The notes beneath the pieces are model-generated. The model had not been told where the DNA came from and made no database searches. It saw nothing but the letters and a program-made list of their open reading frames with translations. A DNA stretch of 64,000 nt from Halomonas sp. HL-93 (GTDB lineage: Bacteria; Pseudomonadota; Gammaproteobacteria; Pseudomonadales; Halomonadaceae). The stretch covers positions 1,488,001 to 1,552,000 of the forward strand of contig NZ_LT593974.1 of assembly GCF_900086985.1 (NCBI RefSeq), given 5' to 3'. Of this stretch, positions 9,701-17,885 are shown piece after piece. Within the stretch, counting starts at the first letter, position 1. Each line of letters opens with the position of its first letter. The translations under genes were made by a program, and so were the position numbers.

Positions 9701-10729
9701 CCCGATGATTGGCGCCTCGATACGCTGCCTGATCATTTGGTGATGAACATCCGGGTTGTCGATCATGCCGGTAAGACGTTGGGGCAGGGCCGCTCGCTGC
9801 GTGCTCTGGAGGCGCAGTTTGAAGCGGCGGCCAAAGCGGGGGCTCAAGCGCTTGCCGCTCAGGTAAGCGAAGCACCTGACTTATCGGGCCTACCCGATGA
9901 GCCTTTGCCGGATTCCCGCGTGACTACACAGGCAGGCATACGGGTAGAGGCTTATCCAGCGCTAATCAACGAGGGTAATGCCTTCAAGGTGATGCTGTTT
10001 GATCATGCAGCAAAAGCCCAGGCGGCTCATCAAATGGGTGTGGCGCGTTTAGCGATGCAGCAATGCCCCGCCCAGGTCAAAACAATCAAGGCACTGCCCG
10101 CGTTGGAGAAATGCGCGTTGCTGTTTGCCAACGTGGGTAGTAAGCAGGCGTTAATTGATGATGTGTTAGTGGCAGTGTTTACCCAAACGGCGGCACAAGC
10201 GCCTTTGCCGCGCTCGGCAGCCGCACTGAACGACCGACTGACAGCGGTTAAAGGCGATCTTGTACCCCATGCCGAGCAGTTGCTGGATCAGGTAGCAACT
10301 GCCCTGAAAGGCCACTTGGCGGTCAGCAAGGTATTAAAAGGCAAGCTCAATTTCGCGTTGGCGCTGGTGTATAGCGATGTGAAAGCGCAAATGCAGCGCC
10401 TTGTATATCCAGGATTTATCACCCAGGCAGGAGAGTGGCTAACTGAATACCCGCGTTATACCGAGGCGGCGTTGATTCGGTTGGAAAAAGCGGCTCGAGA
10501 GCGGGGCCGCGATCAAATGCTCATGCAAGACGTCCAGGCGATGGAGGAAAAATTCGATACCCGTCGCGACAACGAACGTCGCGGACGCGTTGAGGACCCA
10601 TCGCTGGTCGAATTTGGCTGGTGGCTGCAGGAGCTGCGCGTGTCGTTATTTGCCCAGCAACTTGGCACGCGGATGCCTGTTTCGGTAAAACGGTTGGAAA
10701 AACGCTGGCAAGAGATAATTAACGTTTAG
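6728..10729 (+). CDS. hrpA: ATP-dependent RNA helicase HrpA (DEAH box)
   Basis: A 1333-residue cytoplasmic helicase, close to E. coli HrpA (1300). Walker A GETGSGKTTQ, the DEAH box in IIDEAHERS, motif III SATID and motif VI QRKGRCGR are all present, followed by the HA2, OB-fold and long DUF3418 C-terminal regions seen in bacterial HrpA. In E. coli the enzyme acts in mRNA processing and resolves stalled ribosomes. The start is TTG 6728, with AGGGA about 10 nt upstream; GTG 6740 is an alternative. Confidence 0.93.
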   Translation: MDHIVTNDTPLAPTADAQRLKTLTSAVGNMMRRDAQRFERRLSGLSRRLHEGKPIGRGLNELEPEMVRAQQLLLKRQNQSFDWNYPSELPVVERREDILTALRDHQVVVVAGETGSGKTTQLPKMCLELGRGRRGLIGHTQPRRLAARSVASRLAEELTVPLGEQVGYQVRFADQSNENTLVKLMTDGILLAETQHDPLLLRYDTLIIDEAHERSLNIDFLLGYLKRLLPKRPDLSIIITSATIDVARFAAHFGSAQRPAPTVEVSGRAYPVEVHYRPLVRDGEDEEDRTLQEGILHAVEEIEGLEREKGWQHGPRDVLVFLPGEREIRETADTLRRADLRDCEVLPLYARLSNAEQNRVFAPHRGRRIVLATNVAETSLTVPGIRYVIDPGLVRISRYSYRSKIQRLPVEPVSQASANQRKGRCGRIAEGVCIRLYDEDDFLARPAFTDPEIQRTNLASVILSMLALKLGNIEDFPFVDPPDSRFVKDGFRLLFELGAVDEGQRLTPLGRKLARLPIDPRLARMVLAGNEQGSLRDVLVVVSALAIQDPRDRPADKRQAADQAHQRWHDPDSDFVALLNLWHGIDNAREAMSGNHLRRWCRDRYINYLRVREWHDTFRQLRQLLRDMDIEVPAPKPATEDESEEQARQTRRKTSGALHKALLTGLLSNLGTLLENREYLGARNRKFMIHPGSGLAKKTPKWLMAFEMVETSKLFARTVAKIDPQWIEPLASHLVKRSYSEPHWEMKRAQVVAFEQVTLFGLPIVTRRRVHYGPIAPVESRELFIRRGLVEGEFHTKGEFFAHNRALIEEVESLEDRARRRDILVDEDSLFAFYDERLPSDIVNGKGFEHWRKQAEQQDPALLKFDIEALKARDAEDVTQAQYPDHLTLAGVAYPLSYHFDPEAEDDGVTLTVPAAMLPQLPEYALEWLVPGLLREKCIALMKALPKSIRRQVVPIPDWVDAALETLVPDQRPLTEALGEFIRQRTGTRVHPDDWRLDTLPDHLVMNIRVVDHAGKTLGQGRSLRALEAQFEAAAKAGAQALAAQVSEAPDLSGLPDEPLPDSRVTTQAGIRVEAYPALINEGNAFKVMLFDHAAKAQAAHQMGVARLAMQQCPAQVKTIKALPALEKCALLFANVGSKQALIDDVLVAVFTQTAAQAPLPRSAAALNDRLTAVKGDLVPHAEQLLDQVATALKGHLAVSKVLKGKLNFALALVYSDVKAQMQRLVYPGFITQAGEWLTEYPRYTEAALIRLEKAARERGRDQMLMQDVQAMEEKFDTRRDNERRGRVEDPSLVEFGWWLQELRVSLFAQQLGTRMPVSVKRLEKRWQEIINV

Positions 10730-10825
10730 ACGCAGGCTGGAAAAAAGCGCTTTAAACGCACACAGTAATGGTATCGGCGGGCTTTATTAGCTTTCTGGCG
10801 TAAGCAGCCGAACAAGGAGATTTGC

Positions 10826-11947
10826 ATGACACATGTGGTGATTACCGGCACGGGACTCTATACACCGGAACACGCCATTGATAATGCGTCGTTAGTTGCC
10901 GCATTCAACGCCTGGGTGGACCAAGAGAACGCCCGTCATGCCGATGCGATTGAGCAGGGCCAGCGTGAACCGCTTGCTCACTCAAGCAGTGAGTTTATTG
11001 AAAAAGCGTCAGGTATCAAAAGTCGCTATGTGTTAAACGCTGACGGAATTCTTGATCCGACGCGCATGCGGCCCAAATTGCCCCAACGCGAAAACGATGA
11101 GCCGTCGATCCAGTGCAGTATGGCATTAAGTGCTGCGCGTGATGCATTGGAGCGCGCCCAAGTGGACGCTCGCGATATTGAACTGGTAATCGTCGCTTGT
11201 TCTAATTTAGAACGAGCTTATCCAGCCGTTGCGGTTGAGCTTCAGCACGCGCTCGGCGCGGGGGGCTATGGGTTTGATATGAATGTGGCCTGTAGTTCGG
11301 CCACATTTGCGATCGAAACCGCCGCCAACGCCATCGCCTCGGGTAGCGTTAAACGTGCGCTAGTGGTTAATCCTGAGATATGCTCGGCACACCTTAACTT
11401 TACCGACCGCGACAGCCACTTTATTTTTGGCGATGCATGTACTGCAGTGGTGCTGGAAAGTGCAGCCTGTGCGACCGCTGACGAGGCCTACGAGATACTG
11501 GGTACCCGATTAGCAACCACTTTTTCCAACGCGATTCGAAACAACGCAGGATTTTTGAACCGTGTGACCGATAGCGATCCGCTGGCGGTGGATAAACTGT
11601 TTGTACAGGAAGGTCGTCGTGTTTTCCGCGAGGTGTGCCCTATGGTGGCCTCCCTGATTACCCAGCATTTGGCATCGTTAGAATTACAGGGGAGCGATGT
11701 GAAGCGCTTGTGGCTGCATCAGGCAAACCGTCATATGAATGATCTGATTGCCCGTAAAGTGTTGGGGTATGACCCTAGCGAAGCGCAGGCTCCGATTATT
11801 CTTGACCGCTATGCGAATACGAGTTCGGCGGGGTCTATTATTGCGTTTCATTTGCACCGTGAGTCGCTGGCGTCAGGAGACATTGGCGTTATTTGCTCAT
11901 TCGGCGCAGGCTACAGCGCAGGCAGTGTGGTCGTCAGGCGTCAATAA
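10826..11947 (+). CDS. Beta-ketoacyl-ACP synthase III-like (FabH family)
   Basis: A 373-residue thiolase-fold enzyme with the KAS III Cys-His-Asn triad: Cys156 in NVACSSAT, His298 in WLHQANRH and Asn331 in YANTSSAGS. It is longer than E. coli FabH (317), with an insert near residues 28-60. It resembles the Pseudomonas FabH-like group exemplified by PA3286, reported to divert octanoyl-CoA from beta-oxidation into fatty acid synthesis; that identification is from memory of the family. The start has AAGGAG. mlaA follows 41 bp later, so the two may be co-transcribed. Confidence 0.85.
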   Translation: MTHVVITGTGLYTPEHAIDNASLVAAFNAWVDQENARHADAIEQGQREPLAHSSSEFIEKASGIKSRYVLNADGILDPTRMRPKLPQRENDEPSIQCSMALSAARDALERAQVDARDIELVIVACSNLERAYPAVAVELQHALGAGGYGFDMNVACSSATFAIETAANAIASGSVKRALVVNPEICSAHLNFTDRDSHFIFGDACTAVVLESAACATADEAYEILGTRLATTFSNAIRNNAGFLNRVTDSDPLAVDKLFVQEGRRVFREVCPMVASLITQHLASLELQGSDVKRLWLHQANRHMNDLIARKVLGYDPSEAQAPIILDRYANTSSAGSIIAFHLHRESLASGDIGVICSFGAGYSAGSVVVRRQ

Positions 11948-11988
11948 CCGCCTGCAAAAAATCAAAATGCATAAACGAGGAATGCAGT

Positions 11989-12762
11989 ATGCCTAGTATA
12001 GGGACATGCCTCTTTAAGAATTGCACTGCTGGGGGGCTCGCTTTTGTGGTGGCGTTAGCGCTTAGCGGCTGTGCAAGCACTGGTTCGCAAACATCACAGG
12101 AGCCACATCCGGACGATCCCTGGGAAGGCTTCAACCGTAAGGTGTTCGTGTTTAACGATGTGCTCGATCGTTATGCACTGAAGCCAGTAGCGACGGGATA
12201 TCGCACCATTACGCCTGAGCCACTACAGCTGGGTGTGGGCAATTTCTTCAGCAATTTGGGTGAGCTTCGCACTACGGTAAACAGCTTGCTCCAGGGCAAG
12301 CCAGCCAATGCCGGACGTTCAACCTCGCGGTTTTTAGTCAATACAACCATGGGGCTGGGTGGGCTATTTGATATGGCCTCGCATATGAACGTTGACGCCG
12401 ATCAAGAAGACTTTGGCCAAACGTTGGCGATTTGGGGATGGGAAGACTCTCGCTATCTAATGTTACCGCTATTGGGGCCGAGTACGCTGCGTGATACGTC
12501 GGGAATGCCCGCCGATATGGCGGCTTATCCAGTGACGTACGTAGAAGACGATGCGGTGCGGGCGGGTCTGACGGCGCTTAATATCGTCGATACTCGTGCA
12601 GGCCTGTTGGATCAGGAAGATATGATCCAGGGGGACCGCTATCGGTTTATCCGTGATGCCTATCTTCAGAGTCGTCAGTTTGAAATTAGTGACGGTGAGC
12701 TAGGCGATGATCCCTTTGCAACCGACGATTTTGAATACGATGATGCCGACTTCGCCGACTGA
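11989..12762 (+). CDS. mlaA: Intermembrane phospholipid transport lipoprotein MlaA (VacJ)
   Basis: A 257-residue outer-membrane lipoprotein. A signal peptide ends in the lipobox LSGC, with the acylated Cys near residue 28. The core reads DPWEGFNRKVFVFNDVLDRYALKPVATGYR, characteristic of MlaA/VacJ. MlaA sits with porins and removes misplaced phospholipids from the outer leaflet, handing them to MlaC. The C-terminal tail is very acidic. ATG 11989 has GAGGAA upstream and places the signal peptide correctly. The PP2C regulator gene begins 8 bp after the stop. Confidence 0.92.
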   Translation: MPSIGTCLFKNCTAGGLAFVVALALSGCASTGSQTSQEPHPDDPWEGFNRKVFVFNDVLDRYALKPVATGYRTITPEPLQLGVGNFFSNLGELRTTVNSLLQGKPANAGRSTSRFLVNTTMGLGGLFDMASHMNVDADQEDFGQTLAIWGWEDSRYLMLPLLGPSTLRDTSGMPADMAAYPVTYVEDDAVRAGLTALNIVDTRAGLLDQEDMIQGDRYRFIRDAYLQSRQFEISDGELGDDPFATDDFEYDDADFAD

Positions 12763-12770
12763 GGCTTGCC

Positions 12771-13961
12771 ATGGCGCATAAGCAGCTGATTGCGGTGATC
12801 GATGAGCCTGGGCAAGAGCGTGATGCTCTGGCCGAGGCGATTACCTGCGATGGTATGTGGGTATATGCAGCGGACAATATCGAGCATTTGCCGGCGGACA
12901 CGGCATTGATCGTGGCTCACGCCAGGTCGGTTCCCCGCCAGCAGTGGTCGCAACTAACTCATCGGCTACCCACGGTGGTAGTGAGTGACTCGCGCCAGGA
13001 TGCCGATTTGATCAAAGCCGTGGACGTAGGGCTGGTCGATTACATTGTTCATCCCTTGCGTCATGCTGAATTACTGAGGCGTATGATTCGCAAGGCGATC
13101 GAACTGGATGCGCTTGAAAAAGCCCGTGCCCGCGACCATGAGCGCTTAGCCGAGCTCAACGAGAGTTTAGAGACTCATCTTGCATTGCTGCGCATGGACC
13201 AACAAAGCGGGGGGCATATCCAGCGGAGATTGTTACCGGCGCACCCCAAAGTCATCAATGGGGTTTACTATGATTACTGGTTTGCGCCTTCGCTTTACTT
13301 GTCGGGGGATTTTCTCGATTATCAACGCTACAATGCGCGTTACAGCGCCTTCTATTTTGCTGATGTCTCAGGCCACGGTGCCTCCTCGGCCTTCGTTACT
13401 GTTTTGTTAAAATATCTTTGTAACCGCTGGCTTGGAGAATGGGACGGTACTTCGCCCGATCAGCTTCCCCAGCAATGGTTAGCTGCAATGAACCGTGAGT
13501 TACAGGGAACCGATATAGGCAAACACGCCACGTTATTTGTTGGCGTTATTGACCATGAAGCGCATACTCTGCACTATTCGCTCGGAGCACAGCTGCCGAT
13601 GCCGCTATTAGTCTCGGGTGACCAACTGACAAGGTTGCCAGGCGAGGGCATGCCGGTGGGGTTATTTCCCGATGTAGAGTACCCAGTACTCAGTTGTGAA
13701 TTACCCGCTGAATTTCGGCTGTGGCTGTGCTCAGACGGCGTATTGGAGTGCTTGCCGGGTGATTCGCTCGACACGCGGCTCAGGGAACTTGAGCAACTTA
13801 TAAGCGTGAGTGTCACGCTTGAACAGCTTTGTGATCGGTTGACCAACAACAACGCACTGTTAAGTAAACAGCGCGCTGAGGATGAGGCCAGCTCCGATCG
13901 CGATGCTTTGCCCGACGACCTGACAATCATGATGGTGAGCGGATTTGGTCATGCTGATTGA
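12771..13961 (+). CDS. Response-regulator-like protein with SpoIIE/PP2C phosphatase domain
   Basis: A 396-residue protein. Residues 5-110 form a receiver-like domain, 111-145 a charged helical linker, and 150-390 a SpoIIE-type PP2C phosphatase. The phosphatase metal ligands look intact: GDFLDY, FADVSGHGASS, LCSDGVLE and DDLTIMMV. The receiver looks degenerate: VIDE keeps the acidic pocket, but the phospho-acceptor position falls in LIVAHARSVP with no Asp, and the usual Lys of KP is His in DYIVHPL. Architecture and neighbours match Pseudomonas RssB-RssC (beside vacJ) and HsbR-HsbA, where the phosphatase dephosphorylates the STAS partner. The next gene overlaps its end. Confidence 0.88.
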   Translation: MAHKQLIAVIDEPGQERDALAEAITCDGMWVYAADNIEHLPADTALIVAHARSVPRQQWSQLTHRLPTVVVSDSRQDADLIKAVDVGLVDYIVHPLRHAELLRRMIRKAIELDALEKARARDHERLAELNESLETHLALLRMDQQSGGHIQRRLLPAHPKVINGVYYDYWFAPSLYLSGDFLDYQRYNARYSAFYFADVSGHGASSAFVTVLLKYLCNRWLGEWDGTSPDQLPQQWLAAMNRELQGTDIGKHATLFVGVIDHEAHTLHYSLGAQLPMPLLVSGDQLTRLPGEGMPVGLFPDVEYPVLSCELPAEFRLWLCSDGVLECLPGDSLDTRLRELEQLISVSVTLEQLCDRLTNNNALLSKQRAEDEASSDRDALPDDLTIMMVSGFGHAD

Positions 13962-14466
13962 AGAAGGCCGCTTAAAAGCGGCGTTCGACTCTGGTGTTTT
14001 TGTTTTAAAATTGTGTGGCGACGTACGCTTAACACTTTGCGCCACCTTGGATACCCAGGCCCAGCGCTTGGCCGAAACGCCGGGCTTGCGGGCGGTGATG
14101 ATCGACCTGCGTGAGGCGACGAATGTCGACTCAACGGCGCTCGGTTTTCTCGCCAAAGTGGCCATGGCGGTTAAAGGGCGTTTGGAACAACCGCCTACGA
14201 TAATCGTGGATAACCAAGATGTACGCCAAATGCTTGACGTCATGGGGTTTGCACGTTTTTTTACCCTCATGGAGGCGCCACTCCAGCCGACGGCAGGACT
14301 GAATCGTGCCTTGAAAGAACTGCCCGAAGTGCCGGCAGATGAGCAAGGCCTGCGCGAGCGGATTTTAGAAGCCCACCGCATTTTAATGCATATGAACGAG
14401 CATAACCGCGAGCAGTTTCAGCCGCTGGTGGACATGCTTGAATCGCAAGAGGCGGCCCATCATTAA
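13951..14466 (+). CDS. STAS-domain anti-sigma-factor antagonist
   Basis: A 171-residue protein. Residues 1-105 form a STAS domain with the motif NVDSTALGFLAKV, in which the Ser is the likely phosphorylation site controlling binding to an anti-sigma factor. The C-terminal 60 residues are helical and charged. ATG 13951 lies inside the end of the phosphatase gene (11-bp overlap), implying translational coupling and a direct partnership. It matches the RssC/HsbA position in Pseudomonas. The anti-sigma kinase is not in the window. Confidence 0.87.
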   Translation: MLIEEGRLKAAFDSGVFVLKLCGDVRLTLCATLDTQAQRLAETPGLRAVMIDLREATNVDSTALGFLAKVAMAVKGRLEQPPTIIVDNQDVRQMLDVMGFARFFTLMEAPLQPTAGLNRALKELPEVPADEQGLRERILEAHRILMHMNEHNREQFQPLVDMLESQEAAHH

Positions 14467-14551
14467 CGGCTCCCCGCGTTTGTTTTAGTCGCTATTTATC
14501 TCTCCTATTGTCAGAGTTTTATTAGCTCTTTGACGGTTTGCATCGCCATGG

Positions 14552-14602
14552 CCGACAACTCAGCATAAAAGGCATATAATTAGCCGCCTACCTTTTATGC
14601 TG
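14552..14602 (+). promoter_or_regulatory. Promoter with flanking 12-bp inverted repeat before bcr
   Basis: A perfect -10 box TATAAT (14575-14580) has a weak -35 CCGACA (14552-14557) 17 bp upstream. The -10 is framed by perfect arms CAGCATAAAAGG (14561-14572) and CCTTTTATGCTG (14591-14602), separated by 18 bp. Arms on both sides of the -10 suggest a repressor site; one arm would lie upstream of the transcript start, so an RNA hairpin alone does not explain it. Confidence 0.6.
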
Positions 14603-14634
14603 CCGGTGTAACTGTGGCCACCTTAAGGAGAGAC

Positions 14635-15828
14635 ATGGAACTGAATCCCCGTCGCGTCGCCATTCTGGTGGCCGCTAATACCGCTTTGGCCCCTTTTGCG
14701 ATTGATGCCTATTTGCCCGCAATGGGCGCCATTGCCGAAACGGTTAATGCCAGTATCCACCGCACTGAGCTATCAATTAGTATCTTCTTGTTCGGTTTTG
14801 CATTGGGGCAGCTGTGTTTTGGGCCTTTGTCCGACCGACTAGGACGCAAACCGGTGCTGATGAGTGGTCTGGTGGTGTTTTTATGCGCCAGCTTGATGAT
14901 CACGACGGCTGATAGCCTTCCTTCGCTGCTTATTTGGCGATTTGTTCAAGCCTTGGGAGGAGGCGCGTGCGTGGTCAATTCTGCTGCCATAGTGCGTGAT
15001 TGTTTCAGTGGTCGAGAAGCAGCGAAAGTCATGTCGACCATGGCTATGATTATGATGCTCGCGCCTTTGGTTGCACCGGCAGTGGGGAGCCTGCTGTTGC
15101 ATTTGGCTGACTGGTGGTTAATTTTTGTGTTTCTCGCCGTTTATGCCGGGTTTCTCCTCTGGTTGTTGGGCTCACGTTTGCCCGAAACCCGCGACATGTC
15201 GTTGCCAGCCGCGTCGCCACGTCAGGTGATTCGCAACTATGCCAGTGTGTTGCGACACCGCGAGGGGATGGGGTATATCTGCGCAGTGGCCGCTTCATTC
15301 GCTGGCCTGTTTGCGTTTGTGACGGCCTCGCCTTTCCTCTACCTCGATTACTTTTCGCTAAGCCCAGGGGTATATCCCTTTGTCTTCGGCGTCAACGTGG
15401 TGATGATCGCTTTTTCAAACCGGGTGAATATTTATTTATTGCGTAAACGCACTCCCCAGCAGAATTTACGCTTTGGCCTGGCCGTGCAGCTAGTAGCCGC
15501 TCTGGGTTTAGTCGCTGCTACGGCGCTCAATATCGCCTCTCTAGCAGTGGTCGTGCCGCTGATTATGCTATTTACCGGCATGATCGGTTTGATTACGCCT
15601 AACGCCATTTCTTCTCTGCTTGATCATTTTGGTCATATCAGTGCGACGGCAACCGCCCTGTTAGGCGGGATTCAATTTAGCTGTGGCGCGCTGGCGGGTG
15701 CCATAGTGGGCTTTTTTGAAGTCGAACACCTTTGGCCGATGGTGCTGACCATGTTAGCGGTAGCCCTATTGGGTAATGTCGGGGTGCGCTTATTAACGCC
15801 CGCAGCGAAGGACGCGCCTACCGCATGA
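14635..15828 (+). CDS. MFS drug exporter of the Bcr/CflA family
   Basis: A 397-residue inner-membrane proton antiporter with about 12 hydrophobic segments. The MFS signature GPLSDRLGRKPVLMSG follows the second helix, and DAYLPAM in the first helix is typical of Bcr/CflA drug exporters. ATG 14635 has AAGGAGA 4 nt upstream; the in-frame GTG at 14614 lacks a ribosome site. The stop overlaps the next gene's ATG by 4 bp, so the two form an operon under the dyad-flanked promoter. The substrate is unknown. Confidence 0.88.
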   Translation: MELNPRRVAILVAANTALAPFAIDAYLPAMGAIAETVNASIHRTELSISIFLFGFALGQLCFGPLSDRLGRKPVLMSGLVVFLCASLMITTADSLPSLLIWRFVQALGGGACVVNSAAIVRDCFSGREAAKVMSTMAMIMMLAPLVAPAVGSLLLHLADWWLIFVFLAVYAGFLLWLLGSRLPETRDMSLPAASPRQVIRNYASVLRHREGMGYICAVAASFAGLFAFVTASPFLYLDYFSLSPGVYPFVFGVNVVMIAFSNRVNIYLLRKRTPQQNLRFGLAVQLVAALGLVAATALNIASLAVVVPLIMLFTGMIGLITPNAISSLLDHFGHISATATALLGGIQFSCGALAGAIVGFFEVEHLWPMVLTMLAVALLGNVGVRLLTPAAKDAPTA

Positions 15829-16559
15829 TAGATGCCGCCTTCACATGGTTGGACATGCCGCTTACCACTTGGACGGGGTGTGCACTGATCTTAGCGCTGG
15901 GCGCCTTTGTGCAGCGTGCCACCGGTTTTGGCTTGGCGGTTATCGGTGCGCCACTATTGCTGATGATAGAGCCGCGTCTGGTGCCTGTGGTGTTGGTGCT
16001 GTTTGGGCTCACCGTTTCACTGATGATGGTGCGTGCCTATTGGCACGAGGTCCGCTTGGGGGCAATGGGCATGGCGTTGGTGGGGCGTTTGCCCGGCAAT
16101 GCGCTGGGGCTGTGGCTGTTGGTAGCGGCCCCCATGGCGGTGTTGGAAAAGTTAATTGCCGCGATTGTGCTGTTTGCAGTGCTCGTCACGCTATGCCGCG
16201 TACGGTTGCCGGTAAATCGCGTGTCGCTATTTGGCGCTGGGGTGCTATCGGGTATTTTCGGTACTGTTGCCGCCATTGGCGGGCCGCCGATGGTATTACT
16301 GATGCACGGCTTTGCACCTGATCGTCTGCGGGGTAATTTAGCCGCTTTCTTTATTATCACGTCATTGTTGACGCTTGTCACGCTGGCGTTGGCCGGGCGG
16401 GTGGGGCTATGGCAACTGGGTGTGGCGGCGACCCTTTTGCCTGCCGTGCTGCTGGGGAATGCACTGGCGGATGTCGTCGCGCACCGTATCGACAGGCAAT
16501 GGTTGCAGGCGGCGTCGCTGTCCCTGTGTACCTTGGCAGCGGTAGGGCTATTGCTGTAA
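15825..16559 (+). CDS. TauE/SafE family sulfite/organo-acid exporter-like permease
   Basis: A 244-residue membrane protein with about eight hydrophobic segments and two related halves. GAFVQRATGFGLAVIGAPLL and SGIFGTVAAIGGPPMVL are the paired motifs of the TauE/SafE (DUF81) family. Members export sulfite, sulfoacetate or related anions; the substrate here cannot be told. The ATGA overlap with the Bcr-type gene means translational coupling, so both probably serve one export response. Confidence 0.85.
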   Translation: MIDAAFTWLDMPLTTWTGCALILALGAFVQRATGFGLAVIGAPLLLMIEPRLVPVVLVLFGLTVSLMMVRAYWHEVRLGAMGMALVGRLPGNALGLWLLVAAPMAVLEKLIAAIVLFAVLVTLCRVRLPVNRVSLFGAGVLSGIFGTVAAIGGPPMVLLMHGFAPDRLRGNLAAFFIITSLLTLVTLALAGRVGLWQLGVAATLLPAVLLGNALADVVAHRIDRQWLQAASLSLCTLAAVGLLL

Positions 16560-16618
16560 TGCCTTTAGCTTTATGCGAGACGTGCTAAAAAAACCAAAAA
16601 AATTATTGCATGACTTTG

Positions 16619-16640
16619 CTTGTCATGAAGTTGTCATTGA
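16619..16640 (+). promoter_or_regulatory. PHO box upstream of pstS
   Basis: Tandem 11-base units CTTGTCATGAA (16619-16629) and GTTGTCATTGA (16630-16640), each carrying the TGTCAT core of the PhoB box, lie 60 bp before the pstS ATG. This predicts activation by PhoB during phosphate starvation. Confidence 0.85.
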
Positions 16641-16699
16641 AGCGATGCAAAGTAACTCCTGCGAAGGCCAGATACCTTATACCAACAGGAGTAATTCGC

Positions 16700-17710
16700 A
16701 TGAACCGTATTCTTAAAACCACCGTCATCGCAGCTGCAGTAATGAGCGTTGCTGGTGTTGCACAAGCGCGTGACCAAATCCGCATTGTCGGTTCCAGCAC
16801 GGTTTATCCGTTTGCCAGCTACGTAACCGAAGAATTCGGTGCGGTAAGCGATTATCCAACGCCGGTAATTGAGTCTACGGGGTCAGGCGGCGGTTTGCGT
16901 CTGTTCTGTAACGGCATTGGCGACGGCACCCCAGACATTACCAACGCATCGCGTCGTATGAAGCCCTCTGAGTTCGAGCGTTGTGAAGAAAACGGCGTTA
17001 ACGATATCACTGAAGCCAAGATCGGCTCTGACGGTATCGTAATGGGTCAGTCTAACGAAAATGACGAGCTTGATCTGACCCTCGAACAGATCTTCCTGGC
17101 GGTAGCCGCCCAGGTGCCTGAAGACGGCGAACTGGTCGATAACCCCTACGAAAACTGGAGCGACATCGATTCCGATTTACCGGATCGTGAAATCTCCATC
17201 TACGGACCGCCCACTACTTCGGGTACCCGCGATGCCTTTGAAGAGCTGGTCATGGAAGCTGCTTCAAGCGAGATGGACGAATACGAAGAAGCTTACTCCG
17301 ATATTCGTGACGACGGCGCTTACATCGATGCCGGTGAAAACGACAACCTGATTGTTCAGCGCCTGCAGGAAGACACCGGTGCTTTCGGTATCTTCGGCTA
17401 TTCCTTCCTGGCGGAAAATACTGACACCTTGAACGCAGCGAGCATTGAGGGCGTCGAGCCTGAGCCAGAAGCCATCAGCGCTGGCGACTACCCGGTTGCA
17501 CGTTCACTGTGGTTCTATGTGAAGAACCAGCACGCTGACGAAGTGCCGCCTATGTACGATTACACCGAAATGTTCATGGAAGAGCAGATGATTGGCGAAG
17601 ATGGCTACCTGAAGGATATCGGCCTGATCGTGCTGCCGGAAGAAGAGCGTGAAGAGTGGCGCCAGAAGATGGCTGACCGCACACAGTTGGAACTCTCTGA
17701 TCTGGAATAA
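16700..17710 (+). CDS. pstS: Phosphate-binding protein PstS
   Basis: A 336-residue periplasmic binding protein. The signal peptide MNRILKTTVIAAAVMSVAGV is followed by AQA, with cleavage probably after it. Phosphate-site segments are IVGSSTVYPFASYV, ESTGSGGGLRLFC and PTTSGTRDAFEEL. The protein is strikingly rich in Asp and Glu (for example MDEYEEAYSDIRDDGAYIDAGE), as expected for a periplasmic protein of a halophile. ATG 16700 has AGGAG upstream and gives a proper signal peptide. A PHO box precedes it, and a terminator separates it from pstC, which allows extra binding protein to be made. Confidence 0.95.
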   Translation: MNRILKTTVIAAAVMSVAGVAQARDQIRIVGSSTVYPFASYVTEEFGAVSDYPTPVIESTGSGGGLRLFCNGIGDGTPDITNASRRMKPSEFERCEENGVNDITEAKIGSDGIVMGQSNENDELDLTLEQIFLAVAAQVPEDGELVDNPYENWSDIDSDLPDREISIYGPPTTSGTRDAFEELVMEAASSEMDEYEEAYSDIRDDGAYIDAGENDNLIVQRLQEDTGAFGIFGYSFLAENTDTLNAASIEGVEPEPEAISAGDYPVARSLWFYVKNQHADEVPPMYDYTEMFMEEQMIGEDGYLKDIGLIVLPEEEREEWRQKMADRTQLELSDLE

Positions 17711-17738
17711 CAGAGATACTGGTTGATATTTAGATGAT

Positions 17739-17766
17739 GGCCGACAGCGTAAGCTGTCGGCCTTTT
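17739..17766 (+). terminator. Terminator or attenuator between pstS and pstC
   Basis: Perfect 10-bp stem GGCCGACAGC / GCTGTCGGCC with a GTAA tetraloop, then TTTT and GCTTT. It would end or reduce transcription after pstS. Confidence 0.85.
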
Positions 17767-17808
17767 GCTTTGTGATTGTCGTTGCCACACCGGCTTTTTG
17801 ATTTGGTG

Positions 17809-17830
17809 CTTGTCACATAGCTGTAATGTT
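17809..17830 (+). promoter_or_regulatory. Second PHO-box-like repeat, before pstC
   Basis: CTTGTCACATA (17809-17819) followed by GCTGTAATGTT (17820-17830) gives two 11-base units with TGTCAC and TGTAAT cores, a weaker match than the pstS box. It lies 55 bp before pstC and would let pstCAB start its own PhoB-dependent transcript past the terminator. Confidence 0.6.
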
Positions 17831-17885
17831 TCTGATGCAAAGTACTTCCAAACCCGATTTCATTAGGTAATGCGAGAGAGATCAA

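Noticed and set aside
9311..9847. A 178-codon frame antisense to hrpA
   Set aside because: HrpA coding is unbroken across the region, and the antisense product shows no family features.
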